Shown in pieces: positions 55,191 to 64,000 of a stretch of 64,000 nucleotides of DNA (the first letter of the stretch is position 1; every line of letters begins with the position of its first letter). The notes beneath the pieces are model-generated. The model was given only the letters and a program-made list of their open reading frames with translations. It had not been told where the DNA came from and did no database searches. The stretch is from an uncultured Caulobacteraceae bacterium. GTDB lineage: Bacteria > Pseudomonadota > Alphaproteobacteria > Caulobacterales > Caulobacteraceae. Where the stretch lies: positions 53,546 to 117,545 of the forward strand of contig CAIQJF010000072.1 in NCBI GenBank assembly GCA_903872075.1, in the 5' to 3' direction. A program made the translations under genes and the position numbers.

Positions 55191-56711
55191 CTATCTGAGA
55201 AGCCAGCCGGCGACGAAGGCGAACGAGGCTGTCAGCACCCCCAGCATGAAGCCAAGTCCGCTGAGGTTGGGGGCTGACGTTGCGGACGGCTCCGGGTCCG
55301 CGGCCCTGGGAAGCGGGGGGCCCGCCGCCAGACGACCCAGGGCCTCCCGCGCCTGGACGCCCAGGTCCCTCAGCCGGCTGGCCGGCGAAAGCTCGCGGGA
55401 TATCCAGCGGCGCACCACCGGCTCGGCGGCCGCCCAGATATCGAAACCGGGATCGAGACGCCGCGCGACGCCTTCGACCGTGACCATCGTCTTCTGCAGG
55501 AGGACCAGCTCCGGACGCAGCCGCATGTCGAAAAGAGCCGTGATTTCGAACAGCAGGGTCAGAAGCCGGCCCATGGAGACGTCGGCCGCCGACCGCCCGA
55601 AGATCGGCTCGCCGACCGCCCGAAGCGCCTGCGCGAAGGCTGCCCGATCATGGTGCGCCGGCACATAGCCGGCCTCGAAATGCACGGCCGCCACCCGGGC
55701 GTAGTCGCGGTTGAGGAAACCCCAGAGGATTTCGGCGAGGTATCGGCGCTCGCCCGGTCCCAGACGGCCGACGATGCCGAAATCCACGGCGACCATGCGG
55801 CCCTGCGCATCGACGAAGAGATTGCCCTCGTGCAGATCCGCGTGGAAGACGCCGTGATCCATGGCCTGCGCCAGAAAGGCGCGCACCAGATCGGTCGCCA
55901 GGCGCGGACGATCCAGATCGGGCCGATCCAGCACCGACGGATCGGAGAGCGCGGCGCCGTCGGCCCACTCCAGGGTCAGGACCCGGCGCGCCACGCCGTC
56001 CCAGATCACCTTTGGCGCGGTCATATAGGCGTCGAGGCTCATGGCCTCGCGCAGTTCGTCCGCCCCCGCCGCCTCAAAGCGGAGATCCAGTTCCAATCGC
56101 AATGCGCGGGCCACCGTGGCCGCGAAGGCGCGAGGCTCCAGCCGCCGGGCGGCGGGCGCGACCGACTCGATGAAACCGGCCGCCTGGGTCAGGGCTTCGA
56201 TGTCCGCGGCGACCTTCGCCTCCACGCCGGGCCTGAGCACCTTCACCGCCACGCGCCGGCCATCCAGCAACACGGCGGAATGGACCTGGGCCAGCGAGGC
56301 CGCACCCACCGAATCCTCGAAACTTGCGAAGATACTGGAGAGCGGCCGGCCCAGCGCCCGCTCCACCTCCGCCGAGGCGACCGGCGTTGGGAACGGCGGG
56401 AGGCGATCCTTCAGCCGCGCGAGATCCTCGGCGAAGTCCGCGCCGAAGATGTCGGCGCGGGTCGAGAGGAACTGGCCAAGCTTGATGGCCACCGGCCCCT
56501 CGCGTTCAAGCACATGCGCCAAGCGCTCGCCCGGCCGCCCGCGCCGCGACTCGGGCCCCGCCGCAAGGCGCAGCAGGTCGGCGACAATCCGGGCCCAGGC
56601 CGGCAGCAGCGGCGCGATCTCCCGCGGCGCCAGGGCGTCGGCCCGCACCAGGGACCAGGCGGCGCCGATCAGGCGCGGCGCGGTCGACAATCGGCCGCTC
56701 AGATCGCCCAT
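55191..56711 (-). CDS. ubiB: UbiB-family (ABC1/AarF) ubiquinone biosynthesis protein
   Basis: [63 protein letters not shown]. Confidence 0.95.
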   Translation of the reverse strand: MGDLSGRLSTAPRLIGAAWSLVRADALAPREIAPLLPAWARIVADLLRLAAGPESRRGRPGERLAHVLEREGPVAIKLGQFLSTRADIFGADFAEDLARLKDRLPPFPTPVASAEVERALGRPLSSIFASFEDSVGAASLAQVHSAVLLDGRRVAVKVLRPGVEAKVAADIEALTQAAGFIESVAPAARRLEPRAFAATVARALRLELDLRFEAAGADELREAMSLDAYMTAPKVIWDGVARRVLTLEWADGAALSDPSVLDRPDLDRPRLATDLVRAFLAQAMDHGVFHADLHEGNLFVDAQGRMVAVDFGIVGRLGPGERRYLAEILWGFLNRDYARVAAVHFEAGYVPAHHDRAAFAQALRAVGEPIFGRSAADVSMGRLLTLLFEITALFDMRLRPELVLLQKTMVTVEGVARRLDPGFDIWAAAEPVVRRWISRELSPASRLRDLGVQAREALGRLAAGPPLPRAADPEPSATSAPNLSGLGFMLGVLTASFAFVAGWLLR

Positions 56712-57478
56712 CCCTGGTGCAGGGCGCAGACTCCGCCGCTGAAATTGGTCACGCTGACCCTGGAAAACCCCGCGCCCTCCATCAGACCGGCCAGGCGCGC
56801 CTGATCGGGGAAGCGGCGGATGCTTTCCACCAGATACTCATAGCTCTGGCGATCGCCGGCCACGGCCGCCCCGACCGCGGGAATAACCTTGAAGGAATAG
56901 GCGTCATAGATCCGGCGGATGGCGTCGGTGGTCGGACGGGAGAATTCAAGGCAGAGGTAACGACCGCCTGGTTTCAACACCCGGCGGGCCTCTTCCAGCG
57001 CGCGGCTGATATCGGTCACATTCCGCAGGCCGAACGAGATACAATAGCCGTCCGCGCAACCATCCGGCAGGGGCAGGGCCTGGGCGTCGCCGACCGCCCA
57101 GACGATCTGGGCGTCGTCTCCGCGGGCGCGGCCCGCCGTGATCATGTTTTCCGTGTAGTCGACTACCGCCACGGTGGCGGGTTTGCCGCCGCGCCGGGCC
57201 CGGGCCGCCTCGGCCATACGCTGAAACCGCCGGGCCATGTCGCCGGTTCCCCCGGCGCAGTCGACGATGGTCTCGCCCGGCTGGGGGTTCAGCCGCGCGG
57301 CGGCGGCATCCTTCCAGAGCCGGTGCACGCCGCCGCTCATCAGGTCGTTCATGATGTCGTAACGGCGGGCGACGCTGTCGAAAACACCGCGGACCAAGCC
57401 GGGCTTTTCGGCCGGGTCGACATCGCGATACCCGAAGGTTGCGGCTTGTTCGCTCATCGTCGCGTCATAGGCTTCCAC
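56699..57478 (-). CDS. ubiE: Demethylmenaquinone/ubiquinone methyltransferase UbiE
   Basis: [49 protein letters not shown]. Confidence 0.96.
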   Translation of the reverse strand: MEAYDATMSEQAATFGYRDVDPAEKPGLVRGVFDSVARRYDIMNDLMSGGVHRLWKDAAAARLNPQPGETIVDCAGGTGDMARRFQRMAEAARARRGGKPATVAVVDYTENMITAGRARGDDAQIVWAVGDAQALPLPDGCADGYCISFGLRNVTDISRALEEARRVLKPGGRYLCLEFSRPTTDAIRRIYDAYSFKVIPAVGAAVAGDRQSYEYLVESIRRFPDQARLAGLMEGAGFSRVSVTNFSGGVCALHQGWAI

Positions 57479-57565
57479 AGACGTTCGCGCCAGACGGCCG
57501 CCGTGGATGAAAATTACTGGCCCGCGAACGATTCCACCTGAGCATCGATTGCGCTACGCACATTC

Positions 57566-58429
57566 ATGCCCGAGTTGCCCGAAGTCGAGACCGTCCGCCG
57601 GGGGCTGGACCCCCATCTGGCCGGCGCGCGGCTGGTGCGGGTCGTGGCGCGCCGGCCGGACCTGCGCTTTCCCCTGCCCGACGGTTTCGTCCAACGCCTG
57701 ACCGGCGCGCGCGTCGGCAGTCTCGCCAGGCGCGCGAAGTACATCCTCGCCCCCCTTGACCGGGGCGACACGCTCATCATCCACCTGGGCATGACCGGCC
57801 GCTTCACCATTGAAACAGGAGGCGAGGCGACGGCGCCCGGCGACTTCGCCCTGGCCGCACCGGCCGATCCCAAACACGCGCACGTGGTGTTCGAGACCGA
57901 CGCGGGGACGACAATCACCTATTTTGACGCCCGCCGGTTCGGCTACATGGACCTGATCGACACGGCGACGCTCGACGCCCATCCGCGGTTCCGCGACATG
58001 GGCCCCGAACCCCTCGGACCGGATTTCGATGTGGACCGCCTGGCCCGGGCCTTCGCCGGCCGCCGGCAGGGAGCCAAGACCCTGCTGCTCGATCAGCGCG
58101 TGGTGGCCGGACTGGGCAATATCTATGTCTGCGAAGCCTTGCACCGGGCGCGCGTCTCGCCCCTCAAGCCGGCCGCGGAGATCGGACCGCGCAAGCGCGC
58201 CGCCCTGGTGGCGGCCATACGCGACGTGCTCGCGGCGGCAATCGCCGCGGGCGGATCCACCTTGCGCGACTTCGCGTCGGCGGACGGGGTCATGGGCTAT
58301 TTTCAGCACGACTTCGCGGTCTACGGCCGGGAAGGCGAGGCCTGCCCGACGCCCCGCTGTCGCGGGATCATCCTGCGAACGGTCCAGGCCGGCCGCTCCA
58401 CCTTCCATTGTCCGGTGTGCCAGACGTGA
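57566..58429 (+). CDS. mutM: Formamidopyrimidine-DNA glycosylase
   Basis: [21 protein letters not shown]; zinc finger [27 protein letters not shown]. Confidence 0.97.
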   Translation: MPELPEVETVRRGLDPHLAGARLVRVVARRPDLRFPLPDGFVQRLTGARVGSLARRAKYILAPLDRGDTLIIHLGMTGRFTIETGGEATAPGDFALAAPADPKHAHVVFETDAGTTITYFDARRFGYMDLIDTATLDAHPRFRDMGPEPLGPDFDVDRLARAFAGRRQGAKTLLLDQRVVAGLGNIYVCEALHRARVSPLKPAAEIGPRKRAALVAAIRDVLAAAIAAGGSTLRDFASADGVMGYFQHDFAVYGREGEACPTPRCRGIILRTVQAGRSTFHCPVCQT

Positions 58430-59292
58430 GGCTCCGCCGCGGCCTGGGCTTGATCGCGGCGCTGGTCCTCGCCGGCCAGGCGGCCAGGGCCCAGCCCGCC
58501 GTCTGGACGGTGCACGGGCGCGGCGGCGATATCGTCCTGTTCGGCTCGGTGCATCTCCTGCCGGAGGGGCTGGACTGGCGCCCGCCGGCCCTGCTCGCCG
58601 CCCTCAAGTCGGCGGACGAGGTCTGGTTCGAACTGCCCATCGACGACGCCACGGCGGTCGGGGCCCAGACGCTCAGCGAGCGGAGGGGGCGCCTCCCCCC
58701 CGGCCAGAGTTTGTGGGGCATGCTCACGGCCGGACAACGGGCGCGCCTTGAGCGGGCGTGCCGCGATCTGGGTGTCGCCCCCGAGGCGCTGACGCCCCTG
58801 CGTCCCTGGATGGCTGAGCTGAGCCTCTCCCTGGCCGACGACGCGCGAGCCGGCGCAAAGGTCGCCCAGGGCGTGGAGGCGCGCCTGCAGCTCGAGGCCC
58901 CCGCGAGTGTCCGCCGCCGCGCCTTCGAAAGCGTGCGCCAGCAGATCGGCTTCCTGGCCGGCGCGGCGATGAGCGACCAGGTGGCGTCGCTCGACGAGAC
59001 GGCGCGGGAAATGATCGATGACCCCGAACTCTATCCTCGCACCGTCAAGGCCTGGATGTCGGCGGATATGGCGACGCTGGCGCGTGAGGACCTCGATCCG
59101 CTGGCGGCCGCGGCGCCGAATGTCTATCGACGGCTCATCGTCGAGCGCAATCGCCGCTGGGCGCGGACGGTGGGCCATCTGGCGCGCGCCGGAACGCGAG
59201 CTGTGGTGGTGGTCGGCGCCGGCCACATGGTCGGCCGCGACGGCCTGCCGGCGATTCTGCGCCGTCAAGGCTATGCGGTGGACGGTCCCTGA
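58426..59292 (+). CDS. TraB/GumN-family protein
   Basis: [54 protein letters not shown]. Confidence 0.88.
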   Translation: MRLRRGLGLIAALVLAGQAARAQPAVWTVHGRGGDIVLFGSVHLLPEGLDWRPPALLAALKSADEVWFELPIDDATAVGAQTLSERRGRLPPGQSLWGMLTAGQRARLERACRDLGVAPEALTPLRPWMAELSLSLADDARAGAKVAQGVEARLQLEAPASVRRRAFESVRQQIGFLAGAAMSDQVASLDETAREMIDDPELYPRTVKAWMSADMATLAREDLDPLAAAAPNVYRRLIVERNRRWARTVGHLARAGTRAVVVVGAGHMVGRDGLPAILRRQGYAVDGP

Positions 59293-59428
59293 CGCACGGC
59301 CTGGGCGGGCGAAAATCCCGCCGCCGGCCGGATTGACCGGTTGGAGGCCTTCCCCTATACTGCCGCCTCCCGTTTTTTAGATCGCGCGTCCGGACGGCCG
59401 GCGGCGATCACCCGAAAGTCGAACCTCC

Positions 59429-59698
59429 ATGGCCAACAATCCCGGCGCCAAGAAAGCCATCCGCAAGATCGAACGTCGCACGGAAGTGAACAAGTCGCGC
59501 CGCTCGCGCGTCCGGACATTTTTGCGCAAGTTCGACGAAGCCGTCGCGGCCGGCGATACCGGTGCGGCCCAGGCTGCGTTCACCACCGCGCAGAGCGAGT
59601 TGATGCGAGCCGTCAGCAAGGGCGTGGTCCACCGCAACACCGGTTCGCGGAAGGTGTCCCGTCTGCACCGCCAACTGAAGAAGATGGCGACGGCCTAG
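59429..59698 (+). CDS. rpsT: 30S ribosomal protein S20
   Basis: [39 protein letters not shown]; 89 aa. Confidence 0.97.
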   Translation: MANNPGAKKAIRKIERRTEVNKSRRSRVRTFLRKFDEAVAAGDTGAAQAAFTTAQSELMRAVSKGVVHRNTGSRKVSRLHRQLKKMATA

Positions 59699-60110
59699 TT
59701 CCAGGCCCCGCCAACCTAACTTTCTGATTTTCTTATTATAATTATAGCGCCCGCCATTTCGCGGGCCAAAGTGTGGCTGGCGCGAAGCGCGCCACAATCC
59801 CCTCAAAAAGTTCTTAAAAAAAAAGTTCATCTGGGTTTCTTCAAGCCCGTCCGAGCCTTGCCGCGAGTCAACTGCGAATCGGCCCCCTAGCCGCGGATTT
59901 TCGCGTTGACGAGCCCCCCCTCAGGGCTACTTTGAGGACATCAACTGTATCGGTCTTGTACGGACTATGTTCACGGTGGCGGAACATACGTGTCCGCTCC
60001 GCGGGGACTTTTGACTTTTTTTCCGGCCCTTGGGGCGGGGCCGCCTGGCCCTTTCCCAGGTGCGGGACGGGCGACAAAAACAATTCGACTTGGGGGCCCT
60101 GAGGCTAGGG

Positions 60111-61535
60111 ATGAACACGAATACCGCCATTGCGACAACGACCCACGCACCAGTAACAGTCTGGTCGAAGGCCAGCCATGCCTTGCGACATGAGATGGGT
60201 GATGACGCCTTCGGTTCGTGGCTCGCGCCCGCCTGTCTGAAGATGGGCCCGGACGGGACCCTTTGCCTTGTTACGCCCACCGGCGTGGCTCGCGACTGGA
60301 TCCGCCGCTATGCGTGGCGGCGGATCGGTGAACTTTGGGCGGCGAACGACCCGGATGGCCGCGCGCTGAATCTGAAGACCCGTCTCGAGTACGAGGCGGA
60401 AGGCGGTGAGGCCGGTGACTCCCTCGTCGCCGAGCCCGAGCCGCAACTCACCGCCGGAGCGGCGGCGGAGGACGCGACCTCGCCTCACGGCTGCCGCACA
60501 AGCCCGCTTCAGGAACGTTTCACCTTCGCGACGTTCGTCGCCGGCCCCTCGAACGAATTTGCCCATGCGGTCGCCCGGCGCGTGGCGTCCTGGTCCGACG
60601 GCCACTTCAATCCGGTCATCTTCCACGGCCCCTATGGGTTCGGAAAGACCCATCTTCTCAACGCCCTGGCATGGGAAGCCATCAAGACGGCGCCCGACCG
60701 CAAGGTCGTCTACATGACCTCCGAACGGTTTCTGTCGAGCTTCATCCAGGCGGTGATGGATCGCCGCATGGCGGCGTTCAAGGAGTCCCTGCGATCGGCC
60801 GACCTGCTGCTGATCGACGATGTTCAGTTTATCGGCGGGAAACACTCGACGCAGGAGGAGCTGTTCCACACCCTCGCGGCTCTGATGGAAGACGGGCGGC
60901 GGGTCGTGCTGTCTGCCGATCGCCCGCCGGCGGCGCTCACCGAAATCGACGCGCGACTACGCTCCCATCTCTCGGCGGGTCTTGTCTGCGGGATCGAAAC
61001 CGCTGACCGCGAGCTGCGCATGGGTATCCTGGAGCGCAAGGTCCAGGTCATGGGCGAGCGCCAGGGTTTCTCCGGCGCGCTGCGTCCCGACGTCGCGGGA
61101 TTCCTCGCCGACCGCTTCTCCGACAGCGTTCGCGAGCTCGAAGGCGCGCTGAACGTGTTGATCGCGCGCATCGGCGGTGGCGTGACCACCCTGTCGCTCG
61201 ACGAAGCCCAAACCCTGCTGCGCCCCCACCTGCGCGGCGGAGAGAAGCGGATCACGGTCGACGAGATTCAGAAGGCGACGGCGGAACAGTTCGGTCTCAA
61301 GCAGTCGGATCTGATCTCGCCCGGCCGCGCGCGCGCGCTGGCCAGGCCTCGCCAGGCGGCGATGTGGCTCGCCAAGCAACTGACCACCAGGTCCCTGCCG
61401 GATATCGGCCGGCGGTTCGGCGGGAGGGATCACACCACCGTGCTTCACGCGGTGAGGCGGATCGAGGAACTGCGGCTGGGCGACCCTCAGCTGGCCCGGG
61501 ACCTGGAAGTCCTGCTGCGTAAACTGCGGGGCTGA
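60111..61535 (+). CDS. dnaA: Chromosomal replication initiator DnaA
   Basis: FHGPYGFGKTHLLNALAWEA; LLIDDVQFIGGKHSTQEELFHT; domain IV FGGRDHTTVLHAVRRIEEL; start at ATG 60111. Confidence 0.97.
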   Translation: MNTNTAIATTTHAPVTVWSKASHALRHEMGDDAFGSWLAPACLKMGPDGTLCLVTPTGVARDWIRRYAWRRIGELWAANDPDGRALNLKTRLEYEAEGGEAGDSLVAEPEPQLTAGAAAEDATSPHGCRTSPLQERFTFATFVAGPSNEFAHAVARRVASWSDGHFNPVIFHGPYGFGKTHLLNALAWEAIKTAPDRKVVYMTSERFLSSFIQAVMDRRMAAFKESLRSADLLLIDDVQFIGGKHSTQEELFHTLAALMEDGRRVVLSADRPPAALTEIDARLRSHLSAGLVCGIETADRELRMGILERKVQVMGERQGFSGALRPDVAGFLADRFSDSVRELEGALNVLIARIGGGVTTLSLDEAQTLLRPHLRGGEKRITVDEIQKATAEQFGLKQSDLISPGRARALARPRQAAMWLAKQLTTRSLPDIGRRFGGRDHTTVLHAVRRIEELRLGDPQLARDLEVLLRKLRG

Positions 61536-61566
61536 CGCCCCCCCGGGCGCGCGGCCAGGGCGGCCG

Positions 61567-62451
61567 TCAGGCTTTCGGCGCGACGCCGTGCTTTGCGAGG
61601 AATGCGAGTAGTCGCGCCCAGCCGTCCGCGGCGTCCGTGGCATTGTAGCTGGCGCGGTAGTCCGCGTGGAAACCATGCTGGGCGTCCGGGTAGACGATGA
61701 TCTCGCTGTCGGACTTGCCCGCCTTCGCCAGCGCCTCGCGCATCGCCGGCGCGCCGCCGGCAAGGGCGTCCTTGGCGCCATAGAGCCCCAGCACCGGCGC
61801 ATGGAGCTGATCGACATGTTCGATCGGCCACAGCCGGTTGGGGTCGTCCGGCGCGCCCGGCGGCCGGACCATCTTGCCGTACCAGGCCACGCCGGCCTTC
61901 AGCCGCGGAAACCTCTCACAGGCCAGCCAGGTCACGCCGCCGCCATAACAGAAGCCGGTAATGGCGATCTTCGACCCATCGACATAGGGCCGGGCCTCGA
62001 GAAAGGTCAGGGCCGCGCCGACGTCGCCCATGACCTGAGGGTCAGGCGCCTGCATGACGATCTTCAGGACGGCGCTGATGTCCGAGATCGGCGCGGGGTC
62101 GGCGACCCGCACGAAGAAGGCCGGCGCGATGGCGACATAGCCCAGCTTGGCCAGACGCCGGCACACGTCCTTGATGTAGTCGTGCACCCCGAAGATTTCG
62201 GACGCCACGATCACCGCCGGATGGCGCCCCTTGCCTTTCGGCCTGGCGACGTAGGCGGGCAAGTCGAAGCCCTGTGACGGCAGGGACACGGTTTCGATGA
62301 CCAGGCCCGCCTCATCGGTGTGGATCGGTTCGGCGAACGCGCTGAGCGCCGCGGCGGCATAGCCGGAGAAAAAGACCGCCCCGGCCACGCCGCGCCGGGT
62401 CAGCCGCAGGCTGGCTGAACGTTTCTCAGCTCCGGTGGAGGTATTCTGCAT
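61567..62451 (-). CDS. Dienelactone hydrolase-family protein
   Basis: HPAVIVASEIFGVHDYIKDVCRRLAKLGYVAIAP; ITGFCYGGGVTWLA; YPDAQHGFHADYR. Confidence 0.93.
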   Translation of the reverse strand: MQNTSTGAEKRSASLRLTRRGVAGAVFFSGYAAAALSAFAEPIHTDEAGLVIETVSLPSQGFDLPAYVARPKGKGRHPAVIVASEIFGVHDYIKDVCRRLAKLGYVAIAPAFFVRVADPAPISDISAVLKIVMQAPDPQVMGDVGAALTFLEARPYVDGSKIAITGFCYGGGVTWLACERFPRLKAGVAWYGKMVRPPGAPDDPNRLWPIEHVDQLHAPVLGLYGAKDALAGGAPAMREALAKAGKSDSEIIVYPDAQHGFHADYRASYNATDAADGWARLLAFLAKHGVAPKA

Positions 62452-62516
62452 GGGTCATCTCCTGGATCGGCGGCCATGCTCCACCGGCGACGCCGCTCTG
62501 TCAAAGTCGCCCGCCG

Positions 62517-63140
62517 TCAACCGGCCCTGCGGAGGGTAAGATTGAGCCGTCCGCCGCCGGCAATGAGCCGCGATGATCCCGCGATCACCCGGTCGACGCC
62601 GTGGAAGGCCAGCCGATCCGGCCCTGCCAGCACGCAGACGTCCCCCGACGCCAGCCGCACCGAGCGCGATGGCGCCTGGCGCGTGGTTCCGCCGATCCGG
62701 AACACGGCGGTGTCGCCCAGGGAGACCGACACCACCGGAAAACTGAAGTCGGCCTCGTCGCGATCCTGGTGAAGCGCCATGCGCGCACCGCTTTGGTACA
62801 GGTTGACCAGGCAGCAGTCAGGGTCCCCGGCGGCGTCGGTCACGGTGCGCCAAAGCCGGATCAGAGACTCCGGAATCGGCGGCCATGGAGCGCCCGTCTC
62901 CGGGTGACGGGCCTGATAGCGATAGCCGCGCGCATCGGTCACCCAACCGAGCGTCCCCAGATTGGTCATGGCGACGCTCATGCGCCGCCCGCCCGGGGTC
63001 AGCGGACGATAGAATGGCGCCTCCCCTGACAGCCGCAGCACGGCGTCGGCCAGGGCAGCCTGCTCGCCAGCGGCGAGGAAACCGGGATGGAGCGCAAATC
63101 CCATCAAATTGGGCCGATTCCCGTCCCGTTCCGCGGTCAT
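62517..63140 (-). CDS. alkB: AlkB-like 2OG-Fe(II) DNA repair dioxygenase
   Basis: CLVNLYQSGARMALHQDRDEADFSFPVVSVSLGDTAVFRIGG; HGVDRV; RLNLTLR. Confidence 0.93.
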   Translation of the reverse strand: MTAERDGNRPNLMGFALHPGFLAAGEQAALADAVLRLSGEAPFYRPLTPGGRRMSVAMTNLGTLGWVTDARGYRYQARHPETGAPWPPIPESLIRLWRTVTDAAGDPDCCLVNLYQSGARMALHQDRDEADFSFPVVSVSLGDTAVFRIGGTTRQAPSRSVRLASGDVCVLAGPDRLAFHGVDRVIAGSSRLIAGGGRLNLTLRRAG

Positions 63141-63344
63141 TGGGATCACTCCGCCCTTGCGACGCCCGCCACGGTTCCCATATCGGGTCCGCAGGCGAGG
63201 CCTTCCTAACGGTCGGCTCCACGCCACATCAAGAGCATGGCCACGGCGGCCGGATCATGAGGTCCGTACGCCCGGCCGACCTGGGAACGGCTGCGACGAA
63301 GGCGCTTCGACAACTAAGAAGGCCAAAGCCGCCGTTCGCCTTAA

Positions 63345-64000
<656 letters not shown>

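Overview
A GC-rich alphaproteobacterial chromosome segment with a Caulobacterales-like character (tyrosine H-box DivL homologue; rpsT-dnaA followed by dnaK). Positions 1 to about 29.7 kb form a nearly uninterrupted photoautotrophy region. It holds bchD(partial)-bchO-crtI-crtB-[small ORF]-crtC/crtD(-)-crtE-crtF-bchC-[39-aa uORF]-bchX-bchY-bchZ-pufB-pufA-pufL-pufM, then a convergent pucB-pucA-pucC LH2 operon, then cbbR and a Calvin-cycle operon cbbF-P-T-A-L-S-X-E-Y with form I (red/IC-like) RuBisCO. The rest is accessory and housekeeping: SDRs, CPBP protease, GMC oxidoreductase, amidase, DUF983, threonine aldolase, divL, NCS1 permease/2OG oxygenase/adenosine deaminase/YegD/maeB, dapB, sod, dut, coaBC, ubiB, ubiE, mutM, rpsT, dnaA, dienelactone hydrolase, alkB, dnaK(partial). 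Most notable observations: (i) photosystem, LH2 and Calvin genes are contiguous and near dnaA; (ii) an LH2 alpha subunit with Phe44-Leu45, the B800-820 (LH3) signature, and an unusual Ala/Pro tail; (iii) tandem PpsR/CrtJ-type TGT-N12-ACA boxes with exactly 8-bp spacers before pucB, bchX and crtE; (iv) small ORFs absent from the supplied ORF track (pucB, a bchX-coupled uORF, a 54-aa membrane ORF after crtB); (v) a lone lipoprotein with a toxin-nuclease-like C-terminus. No CRISPR array, tRNA, rRNA or transposase was recognised. All family calls are from reading the translations; no searches were run.
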